Source of the DNA: Vibrio sp. 10N
GTDB lineage: Bacteria; Pseudomonadota; Gammaproteobacteria; Enterobacterales; Vibrionaceae
DNA length: 64,000 nt
NCBI RefSeq assembly: GCF_036245475.1
Contig: NZ_BTPM01000001.1
Coordinates: 1,922,001-1,986,000 of the forward strand
Direction: 5' to 3'
In this document: positions 7,867 to 16,487 of the stretch, one piece after another
Numbering within the stretch: the first letter of the stretch is position 1
Layout of the letters: the number at the start of each line of letters is the position of its first letter
The notes under the pieces: generated by a model
What the model was told of the DNA's origin: nothing
The model's database searches: none
What the model saw: the letters and a program-made list of their open reading frames with translations, nothing else
Translations under genes and position numbers: made by a program

Positions 7867-8442
7867 GGCTACTTTCACGCACATAACTATGCCTGTTGAC
7901 CAACAAAGCTTCGATATAACAAGATCATCTCGTTGTGATAAGTGAGCTATCAGCGCTCGAACCTTTTCATTGTGCTCTTCTGACCAATCCTCACGAGTTT
8001 TCATATCATCTATGATGTAAAAACCACCAATTTTGAGGCACGCTAGAGTTTCATCTAGGTAGTGGTATTTACCCGGCCAAGTATCCGCAAATATCAAATC
8101 GACCGACGATGGAGGGGTTCTATCGATAACATCCTCACCATTGGACAAAACGATATCGATTCGCTGATCTTCTCCTAGATAACTACGAGCTATCTCAATA
8201 TTTTCAACCGAATTATCTACCGTTGTTAATTTCGAGTCTTCAGACATTCCATGCAATATCCATGATGTACAAAGACCTGTGCCAGTCCCTAGCTCCAAGA
8301 AGTACCCTGATTGCTTACTCGCAGCCAAAGCAGCTAAAAATGAGCCTATCGGAAGTTCTGACAATTGCGGAAAGCCAATTGCGTGTGTGGCTTTCAATAT
8401 TGCTTCATATTGTGTGGGATAAACTTCCACTGTCTCGTTCAT
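7864..8442 (-). CDS. SAM-dependent methyltransferase, copy 1 of 3
   Basis: Class I methyltransferase, 192 aa. Motif I LELGTGTG at residues 49-56 binds SAM, VDN near 74 is the acidic motif II, and DLIFADTWPG near 114 is motif IV. The closest type is the O-methyltransferase/TrmR-like group; the acceptor is unknown. AAGGAAAAGTAT precedes the ATG. Diverged copies lie at 15763 and 21727. Confidence 0.87.
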   Translation of the reverse strand: MNETVEVYPTQYEAILKATHAIGFPQLSELPIGSFLAALAASKQSGYFLELGTGTGLCTSWILHGMSEDSKLTTVDNSVENIEIARSYLGEDQRIDIVLSNGEDVIDRTPPSSVDLIFADTWPGKYHYLDETLACLKIGGFYIIDDMKTREDWSEEHNEKVRALIAHLSQRDDLVISKLCWSTGIVMCVKVA

Positions 8443-8460
8443 ATACTTTTCCTTGTAGCC

Positions 8461-8578
8461 TAACGCCTTGTTAAGTAGCAGCTAACTACCACTGCACTCA
8501 AATAAAGCCATCGTAATCACTAAACTAAAACCAAACCAAAATCGCCGACTGTTAGCTGTCTGCTTGAACAATTTGTTA
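8461..8578 (-). repeat. attC 14
   Basis: Class A, 118 bp, intact. Confidence 0.92.
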
Positions 8579-8581
8579 TGT

Positions 8582-8989
8582 TTATTTTGGAAAGCCGTCC
8601 AACTTAACTGCTTTCAAACCTACGCTGTGCCACTCAGTTTGCTCTGCACAGAATATTTGAGCATCAAGACTCTTTGACGGCTCTTCGTTCAATGAGCCAG
8701 CAGGAACAATCAGGAACTTCCCAGTTTGATTCACCACAGGTAAAGCTGAGCCACAATCGCTACAAAAAGCCTTGGAAAACGAACGACTAGAATGATTATA
8801 GCGTTGCACTTTTTCTTCACCTTTAGTCCATTCTATGTTGGCTGGAGAAGTAAATAGATTTGCTGCGTGAGCTGAACCAGTTAGCTTCCTACACTGGTTG
8901 CAGTGACAGAAGAAAAACTTGCCAAAGTCATCTTTTACTTTAAAAGCAACGCTTTCACAGCAACATCCACCTGTAATGTCTTTATTCAT
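8582..8989 (-). CDS. GFA family zinc protein
   Basis: GFA/CENP-V family, 135 aa. Zinc ligands are GGCCCESV near residue 9, CHCNQC near 28 and CSDCGS near 77. The start at 8989 has GGAGG five bases ahead; the longer frame runs into attC 15. Reaction unknown. Confidence 0.86.
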   Translation of the reverse strand: MNKDITGGCCCESVAFKVKDDFGKFFFCHCNQCRKLTGSAHAANLFTSPANIEWTKGEEKVQRYNHSSRSFSKAFCSDCGSALPVVNQTGKFLIVPAGSLNEEPSKSLDAQIFCAEQTEWHSVGLKAVKLDGFPK

Positions 8990-9021
8990 ATCTACCTCCG
9001 TGTGTGATCGTGAAATATACA

Positions 9022-9139
9022 TAACGCTTTGTTAAGTAGCAGCTAACTGCCACTACACTCAAACAAAGCCACCGTAATCACTAAACCCAGTTCAAACCAA
9101 AAATGCCGACGGTTAGCTGTCTGCTTGAACAATTTGTTA
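9022..9139 (-). repeat. attC 15
   Basis: Class A, 118 bp; left core TAACGCTTTG differs at one base from the common form. Confidence 0.91.
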
Positions 9140-9451
9140 TGTTTGAACATTGTGCTTTCGATTTAACGCTTTTGAAATTGATTTCAATTTAATACACCTG
9201 CACTTCTCATAACTATCTAGAACTGAGATGATGCTTGCTACAATTCCAATTGCGTACTTTATCATCGCAATGCGAAAGCTGAACTCATCTAGCATATTCA
9301 ATCTATCGATTAACAAACTAATAGATAAAACTAGTACCGTTATCGAAGCGAGAGTAGCCCATGATTTAATAAACGTAGCAAGGTAGATACGATCATTTTT
9401 CAGGAGCTTCAATAGCAAGCGACTGTATTTAAATTTGATTGACTTAAGCAT
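9137..9451 (-). CDS. Small two-TM membrane protein, 104 aa
   Basis: Not recognised. A basic N-terminus is followed by two hydrophobic helices (about residues 27-48 and 58-78) and a basic C-terminal tail, suggesting both ends are cytoplasmic. The start at 9451 is chosen because the ATG at 9469 lies in the attC end with no room for a ribosome site. The stop overlaps attC 15. Confidence 0.65.
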   Translation of the reverse strand: MLKSIKFKYSRLLLKLLKNDRIYLATFIKSWATLASITVLVLSISLLIDRLNMLDEFSFRIAMIKYAIGIVASIISVLDSYEKCRCIKLKSISKALNRKHNVQT

Positions 9452-9468
9452 AGTTATCTCAGTAAACA

Positions 9469-9585
9469 TAACGCCTTGCTAAGTTGCAGCTAACGGCCAC
9501 GATACTCAAGCAAAGCCACCATAATCACTAAACTCAACCAAACCAAAATCGCCGAACGTTAGCTGTCTGCTTGAGCAATTTGTTA
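9469..9585 (-). repeat. attC 16
   Basis: Class B, 117 bp, identical to attC 40; left edge of the duplicated two-cassette block. Confidence 0.93.
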
Positions 9586-9596
9586 GGTGAACATTG

Positions 9597-9998
9597 TCAC
9601 CGCATATCCTCACAAAACCTGAAAAGATACCCATCTGGACTACGAACAATGAACTGCACCTGAGTGACGTACTGCTCATTGACTCGATACGACTTTGTTT
9701 CTTTGGGAAGGAATATCATGTCACTACATGCTGACTGAACCTTCGAGTAGAGTGTTTCGATGCCAGTTACATCCCATTGGAAGTTAATACCTCTACCAAA
9801 AGGTGGTTCGAGCGTTCCCGACAACCATTTACGAGAGTTGCCTTGAACACCCTCGAGCATCAAATCTAGCCCCTCTCGAGTTAAATACACAAACTGCTCT
9901 TCTTGACGCTGGTACTTAATACTAAAGCCCAAAATATCAACAAAGAATGCTAAATTGTCATCAATGCTTTGGACATATAACTCTGGGACTATTTTCAC
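9597..9998 (-). CDS. VOC family (glyoxalase/bleomycin-resistance-like) protein, copy 1
   Basis: Vicinal-oxygen-chelate fold, 133 aa; members act as metal-dependent lyases, dioxygenases or drug-binding proteins. It shows IVPELYVQSIDDNLAFF and IVRSPDGYLFRF, the typical paired beta-alpha-beta units. GTG at 9998 has AGGGAAG eight bases before it; the longer GTG at 10019 has no site. The substrate cannot be named. The copy at 24452 is identical and the one at 15225 diverged. Confidence 0.83.
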   Translation of the reverse strand: MKIVPELYVQSIDDNLAFFVDILGFSIKYQRQEEQFVYLTREGLDLMLEGVQGNSRKWLSGTLEPPFGRGINFQWDVTGIETLYSKVQSACSDMIFLPKETKSYRVNEQYVTQVQFIVRSPDGYLFRFCEDMR

Positions 9999-10020
9999 CG
10001 CAATAACTTCCCTGTTCACC

Positions 10021-10136
10021 TAACGCCTTGCTAAGTTGCAGCCAACAGCCACGAAGCTCAAGCAAAGCCGCGTAATCACTATACTCAACCAAACCAAAAT
10101 CGCCGACTGTTAGCTGTCGACTTGAGTAATTTGTTA
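10021..10136 (-). repeat. attC 17
   Basis: Class B variant (GCCAAC inner arm, GAGTAA right arm), 116 bp; identical to attC 41. Confidence 0.92.
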
Positions 10137-10445
10137 TAGCCACATATTCTCTCGGACTTCATAGTGCTTTACATGTCGCTCTGGGTTTAGTTTATATTTC
10201 TCATCTTCAGGGTATAGTCTTGCAATACTAATATTTTCTCCAGAGAAGGCTTTAATACACTCAATATCTTCCCAAAAAGTAAGCAAAGTAATTTCCGTAC
10301 TATTGCCCAAATCTCGCTTTAAAATTTGTGCACCTACAAAACCCTTTGTGTCTGAAGTATCTTTGATTCCAGTTTCGTAAAGGTACCCTATGAATCCGTC
10401 CTCATGCTCTTTAGGACAAGTTGCTTTCCATTCTCTCGCTATCAC
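10134..10445 (-). CDS. ABM-domain protein, copy 1
   Basis: Likely antibiotic-biosynthesis-monooxygenase (ABM) dimeric alpha/beta barrel, 103 aa. It has the split beta-strand pattern with EITLLTFWEDIECIKAFSGE in the middle and an ending of ERHVKHYEV. Such proteins are small monooxygenases or haem-related; the substrate is unknown. GTG start with GGAG five bases upstream. Identical copy at 24989. Confidence 0.78.
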   Translation of the reverse strand: MIAREWKATCPKEHEDGFIGYLYETGIKDTSDTKGFVGAQILKRDLGNSTEITLLTFWEDIECIKAFSGENISIARLYPEDEKYKLNPERHVKHYEVRENMWL

Positions 10446-10471
10446 AAATACTCCATTTTTTGCTGTGGTTA

Positions 10472-10588
10472 TAACGCCTTGCTAAGTTGCAGCTAACAAC
10501 CACGACACTCAAGCAAAGCCACCTTAATCACTGAACTCAACCAAACCAAAATCGCCAACTGTTAGCTGTCTGCTTGAGCAATTTGTTA
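10472..10588 (-). repeat. attC 18
   Basis: Class B, 117 bp, intact. Terminates the two-gene cassette on its right. Confidence 0.92.
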
Positions 10589-10590
10589 GG

Positions 10591-10749
10591 TTACTTCTTT
10601 CTAAACATCTTATGAGTTAAAACTGCAAGGATTGCAATAATCAACAGAATATAAAAGCTATATGCTTGAAAGGTGTTAAAAAATAGCCAAGCTAAAGAAG
10701 CCACCAAAAAACCCACAAGCAGTAAGACTATTTTGTTCTTCACAATCAT
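10591..10749 (-). CDS. Two-TM micro-protein, 52 aa
   Basis: A small open frame starting MIVKNKIVLLLVGF and ending in a basic tail (HKMFRKK), with two hydrophobic helices (about 7-24 and 31-45). Its ATG overlaps the TGA of the upstream gene (ATGA), so it is translationally coupled and forms a two-gene cassette. No family recognised. A small membrane partner or immunity-type protein is possible, but that is inference. Confidence 0.68.
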   Translation of the reverse strand: MIVKNKIVLLLVGFLVASLAWLFFNTFQAYSFYILLIIAILAVLTHKMFRKK

Positions 10750-11201
10750 AATCCTTTGTCTGCTAACGCTTTAGTCCAATAGCTCGTATGTGTTTTAACT
10801 TTAGGCGCTAATATCTCAGGATTTGCAGCATAAAACTGGTGACTATTTGGATACTTTAGTCCGTGCTTATTTTGAAACGAAAAAAAGTCAATTAGACTTA
10901 AACCACACCCTAAAGTTTTTGTACTTGCGACAGCAATACTACCAACAACGGCACCGACATAAAAAGACGCAAGCAAAGCACCTGCAACTTTCAGTTTTTC
11001 TAATCCCGTTGTCGCTTTAATCAACTCAGTAACTGTTGCCCCTCGCCCCAAGCTTTTTATTGCCGCTATCATTACAGTGGCATTACTGACTGCCGCCGTC
11101 GCAGAATCGAATAATGTGGAAGGAACAGGTAGCCCTAATGCTTTCATGTTCGCATTAAAGTGCTTCGAAAACTCAACCGTACTGATGTTACACGCTACCA
11201 T
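10746..11201 (-). CDS. Hypothetical protein with hydrophobic hairpin, 151 aa
   Basis: Not recognised. The N-terminal ~35 residues are mixed. Residues ~35-95 are rich in Ala, Gly and Val with two near-membrane stretches (around 39-52 and 72-92), followed by a soluble C-terminus. This resembles proteins that insert a hydrophobic hairpin, but no domain is certain. GAGG lies six bases before the ATG. It is followed by a coupled micro-gene. Confidence 0.7.
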   Translation of the reverse strand: MVACNISTVEFSKHFNANMKALGLPVPSTLFDSATAAVSNATVMIAAIKSLGRGATVTELIKATTGLEKLKVAGALLASFYVGAVVGSIAVASTKTLGCGLSLIDFFSFQNKHGLKYPNSHQFYAANPEILAPKVKTHTSYWTKALADKGL

Positions 11202-11346
11202 AAACTACCTCACTGTATATCCACAAAAAAGAGGTAATTATAAAACCCATTGCCTTCCAGTCTTTAGCCATTGCACTCTCGCTAGAAACACTTCACCATA
11301 TGCCATATATCAATTACATTATTTGCACAGGTGGTGAATGGTAACC
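11202..11346 (-). promoter_or_regulatory. Leader of the 10746-11201 cassette
   Basis: 145 bp between attC 19 and the gene, longer than usual here. The minus strand holds a TATAAT at 11242-11237, but I find no good -35 at 16-18 bp. A cassette-specific promoter is possible. Confidence 0.35.
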
Positions 11347-11463
11347 TAACGCCTTGTTAAGTAGCAGCTAACTGCCACTGCACCCAAACAAAGCCACCGT
11401 AATCACTAAACTCAACCAAACCAAAATCGCCAAACGTTAGCTGTCTGCTTGAACAATTTGTTA
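11347..11463 (-). repeat. attC 19
   Basis: Class A, 117 bp, intact. Confidence 0.92.
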
Positions 11464-11479
11464 GGTGCAACACACCGCG

Positions 11480-11848
11480 CTATGTGAAGACTGCTTCTAT
11501 CTTTTTGCCATCAAGGTCACGGACATAAGCCGCATAATATGACGCACCGTATTCAGGCCTCAACGCAGGTTTACCCTCACAGCTCGCACCTTGCTGCAAG
11601 GCGACTTGATAAAATGTGTCTACTGCGTCTTGGCTCGGAGCATTGAATGCTACGTGAGTACCATTTCCACTGCTTCCATTTCCTTCTAATGGGAGTCCAA
11701 CCCAAAATTCAAACTGTTCGCCATAAGACACAGCTACTTGATCGATTGTGTGACTACGGCTGATACCTAATGTCGATAGCACTGCATCATAAAAAGCTGA
11801 TGCATTCTCAACATCATTAGTTCCAAGTGAAATATGATTGAAGATCAC
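11480..11848 (-). CDS. VOC family protein
   Basis: Glyoxalase/bleomycin-resistance-like protein, 122 aa. FNHISLGTNDVENASAFY is the first VOC module with its metal-ligand His, GTHVAFNAPSQDAVDTFY begins the second, and YVRDLDGKKIEAVF is the terminal strand with the Glu ligand. GTG start with GGAG upstream. Substrate unknown. Confidence 0.88.
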   Translation of the reverse strand: MIFNHISLGTNDVENASAFYDAVLSTLGISRSHTIDQVAVSYGEQFEFWVGLPLEGNGSSGNGTHVAFNAPSQDAVDTFYQVALQQGASCEGKPALRPEYGASYYAAYVRDLDGKKIEAVFT

Positions 11849-11878
11849 TGAATGTATTCTCCGAACTTGAATGGCACC

Positions 11879-11994
11879 TAACGCCTTGCTAAGTTGCAGC
11901 TAACTACCACGACACTCAAACAAAGCCACGTAATCACTAAACTCAACCAAGCCAAAATCGCCAAGCGTTAGCTGTCGACTTGAGCAATTTGTTA
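11879..11994 (-). repeat. attC 20
   Basis: Class B, 116 bp; belongs to GNAT copy 2. Confidence 0.92.
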
Positions 11995-11999
11995 TACCA

Positions 12000-12518
12000 T
12001 CATGCGCACGAAACCCAATATCTCGCTATTGGATTGGGAAAGACTTTTCCTTGCACAACTTTATCAAAGTTACCGCCATTGCTTTCAATGACCTTGCGCG
12101 ATGCGATGTTGTCTTCATCAGCCGTGATCAAAGCGGTAGTAATCCCTAACTCTAATGCTTTTGGCAGAACAAGTTTAAGCATTGACTTGCCAAAACCTTT
12201 AGAACGAAAACTTGGTGCAATATCGTAACCAATATGACCACCCTCAAAGCTGAGGAACTCGTTGTCTATCGTGTGTCTAACCCTAATAGCACCAATAACT
12301 TCACCAGCATTGGACGTTAACCAAAAATGACTACAAGGAACATAACCTTCACGTAGGTTTATACCCTTTTCTTCGTTTGTCAGACTTTCTATGTAGTTAT
12401 CAAAGTCAGAATATCCCTGCTCGTAATAATCCGCATTTTCAGGATCATTAACTGCGAAATCATAATAAAACTCTGCAAATGCTTCTTTATAATTTGCTGA
12501 TGGTGATATTAAATACAT
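12000..12518 (-). CDS. GNAT family N-acetyltransferase, copy 2 of 3
   Basis: Same 172-residue protein as at 4304 and 25449, with motif A RSKGFGKSML. It differs from copy 1 only in the attC sequences around it: class B on its 3' side as in the others, but a short 92 bp class C site on its 5' side. Confidence 0.9.
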   Translation of the reverse strand: MYLISPSANYKEAFAEFYYDFAVNDPENADYYEQGYSDFDNYIESLTNEEKGINLREGYVPCSHFWLTSNAGEVIGAIRVRHTIDNEFLSFEGGHIGYDIAPSFRSKGFGKSMLKLVLPKALELGITTALITADEDNIASRKVIESNGGNFDKVVQGKVFPNPIARYWVSCA

Positions 12519-12535
12519 TAACTCTCCTGATGGTA

Positions 12536-12627
12536 TAACGCTAAGCTAAGCGGTGAGCGAACGTGTGCCATGTTTGAGCGAAGCGAGTTCGGCACGCGTT
12601 TGCGAATCCGTCTTAAGCGCCTTGTTA
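12536..12627 (-). repeat. attC 21 (short)
   Basis: Class C, 92 bp. Arms CTAAGCTAAGCGG and CCGTCTTAAGCGCC; centre GAGCGAAGCGAG, unlike the 117 bp sites. Supplies the stop of the gene at 12625. Confidence 0.85.
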
Positions 12628-13365
12628 TGTGATTTCATTTTGTATACCACCACTCATCGTTTTTGAGCCAAAGTCAGCGCTTGGGACAAACTCTTTGTAG
12701 TCCCCCAACACCTTCTTGATTCTAGACTTTTCATGGTTTGTATTTTTCTTGGAATACAACCAAAACTGATATGACTTTGCGTAAGCAGAGAATCGAGGCA
12801 ATAAGGAATATACAATGAAAAATACTTTGCGCTTACTTGCATGCTTTATAGAAGTGAGTCGATCATAGTACTCATGAAGGATATCCACCTTTTCACCCTC
12901 ACTTAGTTTAAAAAACGCATGCATATTTTTGAGTTTGTTTTTTACAAATTCATTAAGCTCTTGTCGTTCCAAATCGCTAGATTCGAGATACAGAAGCATT
13001 TCATAACTACTTGATAAGTAGATATCGTCATAGCCTAACAACAACATGTAGTCTTTAGGTAAATGGTTAGCTTCTGGGGAAGGTGCTTTCAATATATCAA
13101 ACTCGTCAGCTAAGAACATTTTTGTGAGTAGTTCATTGTCCCCTTCCAAAATTCTCTCAATAGCCTTGATATGTGGAACTACTGTTGCCTTCATTATGCT
13201 TAATTCAGAGAACAAAATGTTGTGACACTGATGAAATACATATGAAGTCGCATATACTTTCTGCTTACTTTCTCGCACTCTACGAGTGTTGAACTGGATA
13301 AACAACACCGTCAAAGATGCACCTAACGTAGCTAAGAATGGAAGAAACAATTTCTCACTAAGCAT
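12625..13365 (-). CDS. Membrane-anchored hypothetical protein, 246 aa
   Basis: Not recognised. One hydrophobic helix lies near residues 6-25, followed by an RRVRESKQK positive-inside cluster and a long, mostly helical cytoplasmic domain. The arrangement suggests an inner-membrane protein with its bulk inside. ATG at 13365 has GAGG five bases ahead; the five extra codons upstream lack support. Confidence 0.72.
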   Translation of the reverse strand: MLSEKLFLPFLATLGASLTVLFIQFNTRRVRESKQKVYATSYVFHQCHNILFSELSIMKATVVPHIKAIERILEGDNELLTKMFLADEFDILKAPSPEANHLPKDYMLLLGYDDIYLSSSYEMLLYLESSDLERQELNEFVKNKLKNMHAFFKLSEGEKVDILHEYYDRLTSIKHASKRKVFFIVYSLLPRFSAYAKSYQFWLYSKKNTNHEKSRIKKVLGDYKEFVPSADFGSKTMSGGIQNEIT

Positions 13366-13397
13366 TACAACCTCGCTCACTACTGCTAAAAATCACA

Positions 13398-13514
13398 TAA
13401 CGCCTTGCTAAGTTGCAGCTAACGACCACCACACTCAAGCAAAGCCACCTTAATCACTGAACTCAACCAAACCAAAATCGCCGAGCGTTAGCTGTCGACT
13501 TGAGCAATTTGTTA
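13398..13514 (-). repeat. attC 22
   Basis: Class B, 117 bp, intact. Confidence 0.92.
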
Positions 13515-14180
13515 GGCATTCAGTTCACGGATTATCAAACTACCTAGCTGCCGTGTGTTGTAAGGGTTACCGTTGCTATTTAGTATTGATACGCCCAACT
13601 CTTTGGCTACTAGCCTCAAATGTGGTTTAGCTGGCAATAGAGGCGCACCATTCTTAATGACTTCTATTGAACCATTTTCTCGTTCGACAATGGTTAATTC
13701 TCCCCAGACACCCTCTTTAACTTTGGGTATATCGCGATTGAGACAGCTAGGTTTCGTCAGTTTGCTCAAAGCAAGTGTATATTTTGAGCCTGAACCCGAA
13801 GTGCACATTAGAGATTTTGCTTGTTCAACTGTTCCGTCGAACAAGGTTTCAATTTGCATTTCTTCAATGTTAATCCGCAATACAATAACTCGGTCAACAC
13901 AGTTAAGTGTGTTTGGATTAAAAGAAATATGACCGTTATTAACTAAACGTCCGGTGGTTTTAACTGAGACTCGTTCACCTTCCCCGCTTACAACATCATA
14001 GCCAGATTGATTTACTTCAGTTGCCATTTGCCCATTAGTAATCAATGCAGAATAAAGCTCACCAATTCTTCCGGTCAAGTGCCTCAGCTCAGTAATAGGA
14101 ACACCCCAACTCAACTCTCGTTCAAACCAAGACATAGACTCACCCAAAGACTGAATTACCTGTATTTGTGTTAGAGCCAC
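13512..14180 (-). CDS. Putative restriction-like protein, 222 aa
   Basis: Not firmly assigned. GRIGELYSALITNG followed by GYDVVSGEGERVSVKTTG resembles the PD-(D/E)XK nuclease core seen in restriction-like DUF proteins (E41, D62, S-V-K74), with the usual second acidic residue replaced by Ser. The C-terminal part may bind nucleic acid. GTG start with AGGAGG seven bases upstream. No methylase accompanies it, so a role in defence is only a hypothesis. Confidence 0.6.
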   Translation of the reverse strand: MALTQIQVIQSLGESMSWFERELSWGVPITELRHLTGRIGELYSALITNGQMATEVNQSGYDVVSGEGERVSVKTTGRLVNNGHISFNPNTLNCVDRVIVLRINIEEMQIETLFDGTVEQAKSLMCTSGSGSKYTLALSKLTKPSCLNRDIPKVKEGVWGELTIVERENGSIEVIKNGAPLLPAKPHLRLVAKELGVSILNSNGNPYNTRQLGSLIIRELNA

Positions 14181-14199
14181 TTAGTTACCTCCTGATGCC

Positions 14200-14317
14200 T
14201 AACGCCTTGTTAAGTAGCAGCTAACTGCCACTGCACCCAAGCAAAGCCACCGTAGTCACTAAACTCAATTCAAACCAAAACCGGCAACTGTTAGCTGTCT
14301 GCTTGAACAATTTGTTA
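14200..14317 (-). repeat. attC 23
   Basis: Class A, 118 bp, intact. Confidence 0.92.
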
Positions 14318-14326
14318 TGCGCGTGG

Positions 14327-14632
14327 TTAGTCGAGCACTGGTCTGAAAAAGCTACGTTCATAGCTAATGATACAATTTGTATCTTCAGCAAATTGAAAAG
14401 CAGCAATACACTCTTTGTCTTTAAAAGAATCAGTACGATATGTTTCGTAAGCTGCGAGACTTGGGAATGAAAACAAAGCTAAGGCCACATTATTAGCACC
14501 TTCAGAAGGTAAGAAATAGCCGTGATGTTGCCCACCAAACTTCCCTACGAGTGGGATCCACATTTTCGCGTATTCTTCAAATTCACTAACCTTTGATGGA
14601 TCAATGATATATCTCAGGTAACAAGTAACCAC
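14327..14632 (-). CDS. NIPSNAP family protein, copy 1 of 3
   Basis: Dimeric alpha/beta-barrel NIPSNAP domain, 101 aa. YLRYIIDPSKVSEFEEYAKMWIPLV is the first strand-helix unit and GYFLPSEGANNVALALFSFPSL the family's central part. Function unknown. GTG start with AGGAG upstream. Copies at 40895 (ATG start, I to V at residue 9) and 44825. Confidence 0.88.
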   Translation of the reverse strand: MVTCYLRYIIDPSKVSEFEEYAKMWIPLVGKFGGQHHGYFLPSEGANNVALALFSFPSLAAYETYRTDSFKDKECIAAFQFAEDTNCIISYERSFFRPVLD

Positions 14633-14669
14633 TTATTGAACTCCTTTCATCGTTTTTCCTATTAGCGCA

Positions 14670-14785
14670 TAACGCCTTGCTAAGTTGCAGCTAACTGCCA
14701 CAACACTCAAGCAAAGCCACGTAATCACTGAATTCAAACAAACCAAAATCGCCGAGCGTTAGCTGTCTGCTTGAGCAATTTGTTA
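14670..14785 (-). repeat. attC 24
   Basis: Class B, 116 bp; attC of ORF-poor cassette copy 1. Confidence 0.92.
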
Positions 14786-15095
14786 GCTTTTTTCGTGCGA
14801 TGCAGCCGACGTTTGGTACCAAGGTTTTAAAGAAACGCTCCAAAACTGACGCCGCCGACGTAACCAATGCAGAAGCATTGAATTCTCCACCAACTTGCTG
14901 CCAAAGATGGCGATACTTAAAGGCGACTCACGGCTCTTGCGCTGAAGCTGACTGCCAAGTGCACCTTACTCTAAGTTGATTGACGCCCTTCCCAGACAAA
15001 AGAAACAACAGGTGCGGGTTTGCGATTTTCCACGGACGAGCAGGTGTAAAGCTAGGACGATGAACCCCTACTCCAATGAACTTAACCGAGAAAGC
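14786..15095 (-). repeat. ORF-poor 310 bp cassette, copy 1 of 13
   Basis: Body of a cassette family found 13 times. The minus-strand frame (GGG in place of a start) is stopped at TAA after ~33 codons, while the plus-strand frame is open for ~60 codons. CAATGC-AGAA-GCATTG forms a perfect 6 bp hairpin. No convincing gene; a decayed ORF or a non-coding cassette. Confidence 0.85.
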
Positions 15096-15213
15096 TAACG
15101 CCTTGTTAAGTAGCAGCTAACCACCACTACACCCAAACAAAGCCACCATAATCACTGAACTCAATCCAAACCAAAATCGCCAACTGTTAGCTGTCTGCTT
15201 GAATAATTTGTTA
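15096..15213 (-). repeat. attC 25
   Basis: Class A, 118 bp, right arm GAATAA. Confidence 0.92.
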
Positions 15214-15224
15214 GGTGAACATTG

Positions 15225-15626
15225 TCACCGCATATCCTCACAAAACCTGAAAAGATACCCATCTGGACTACTAACAATAAACTGCACCTGAGTGACGTGC
15301 TGCTCATTGACTCGATACGACTTTGTTTCTTTGGGAAGGAATATCGTGTCACTACATGCTGACTGAATCTTCGAGTAGAGTGTTTCGATGCCAGTTACAT
15401 CCCACTGGAAGTTAATACCTCTACCCAAAGGTGGTTCGAGCTTTCCTGACAACCATTTACGAGAGTTGCCTTGAACACCCTCGAGCATCAAATCTAGACC
15501 CTCTCGGGTTAAATACACAAACTGCTCTTCTTCACGCTGGTACTTAATACTAAAGCCCAAAATATCAACAAAGAATGCTAAATTGTCATCAATACTTTGG
15601 ACATATAACTCTGGGACTATTTTCAC
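15225..15626 (-). CDS. VOC family protein, copy 2 (diverged)
   Basis: VOC-fold protein, 133 aa, with a handful of substitutions relative to the two identical copies at 9597 and 24452 (for example R to S near the C-terminal SPDGYLFRF). GTG at 15626 with AAGGAAG upstream. This copy carries class A attC sites while the other two carry class B, so the gene has been paired with different attC types. Confidence 0.83.
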   Translation of the reverse strand: MKIVPELYVQSIDDNLAFFVDILGFSIKYQREEEQFVYLTREGLDLMLEGVQGNSRKWLSGKLEPPLGRGINFQWDVTGIETLYSKIQSACSDTIFLPKETKSYRVNEQHVTQVQFIVSSPDGYLFRFCEDMR

Positions 15627-15648
15627 CGCAATAACTTCCTTGTTCACC

Positions 15649-15765
15649 TAACGCCTTGTTAAGTAGCAGCTAACTACCACTGCACCCAAACAAAGCCACC
15701 GTAATCACTAAACCCAACCAAACCAAAATCGCCAAACGTTAGCTGTCTGCTTGAACAATTTGTTA
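15649..15765 (-). repeat. attC 26
   Basis: Class A, 117 bp, identical to attC 36 of the third methyltransferase copy. Confidence 0.93.
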
Positions 15766-16341
15766 GGCTACTTTCACGCACATAACTATACCTGTTGACC
15801 AACAAAGCTTTGATACAACAAGATCATCTCGTTGTGATAAGTGAGCTATCAGCGCTCGAACCTTTTCATTGTGCTCTTTTGACCAATCCTCACGAATTTT
15901 CATATCGTCTATGATGTAAAAACCACCAACTTTGAGGCAAGCTAGAGTTTCATCTAGGTAGTGGTATTTACCCGGCCAAGTATCCGCAAATATCAAATCG
16001 ACCGACGATGGAGAGATTTGATCGATAACATCTTCACCATTGGACAAAACGATATCTATTCGCGGATCTTCTCCTAGATAACTTCGAGCTATCTCAATAT
16101 TTTCAACCGAATTATCTACCGTTGTTAATTTCGAGTCTTCAGACATTCCATGCAATATCCATGAAGTACAAAGACCTGTGCCAGTCCCTAGCTCCAAGAA
16201 ATACCCTGATTGCTTACTCGCAGCCAAAACAGCTAAAAATGAACCTATCGGAAGCTCTGATAATTGAGGAAACCCAATTGCGTATGTGGCTTTCAATATT
16301 GCTTCATATTGTGTGGGATAAACTTCCACTGTCTCGTTCAT
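15763..16341 (-). CDS. SAM-dependent methyltransferase, copy 2 of 3
   Basis: 192 aa class I methyltransferase with motif I LELGTGTG. The protein matches copy 3 (21727) and differs from copy 1 (7864) at about ten residues. Start ATG with AAGGAAAAG upstream. Acceptor substrate unknown. Confidence 0.87.
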   Translation of the reverse strand: MNETVEVYPTQYEAILKATYAIGFPQLSELPIGSFLAVLAASKQSGYFLELGTGTGLCTSWILHGMSEDSKLTTVDNSVENIEIARSYLGEDPRIDIVLSNGEDVIDQISPSSVDLIFADTWPGKYHYLDETLACLKVGGFYIIDDMKIREDWSKEHNEKVRALIAHLSQRDDLVVSKLCWSTGIVMCVKVA

Positions 16342-16359
16342 ATACTTTTCCTTGTAGCC

Positions 16360-16476
16360 TAACGCCTTGTTAAGTAGCAGCTAACTACCACTACACTCAA
16401 ACAAAGCCACCTTAATCACTAAACTCAACCAAACCAAAATCGCCGACGGTTAGCTGTCTGCTTGAACAAATTGTTA
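16360..16476 (-). repeat. attC 27
   Basis: Class A, 117 bp, ending CAAATTGTTA. Confidence 0.92.
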
Positions 16477-16487
16477 GCAATTGAACT

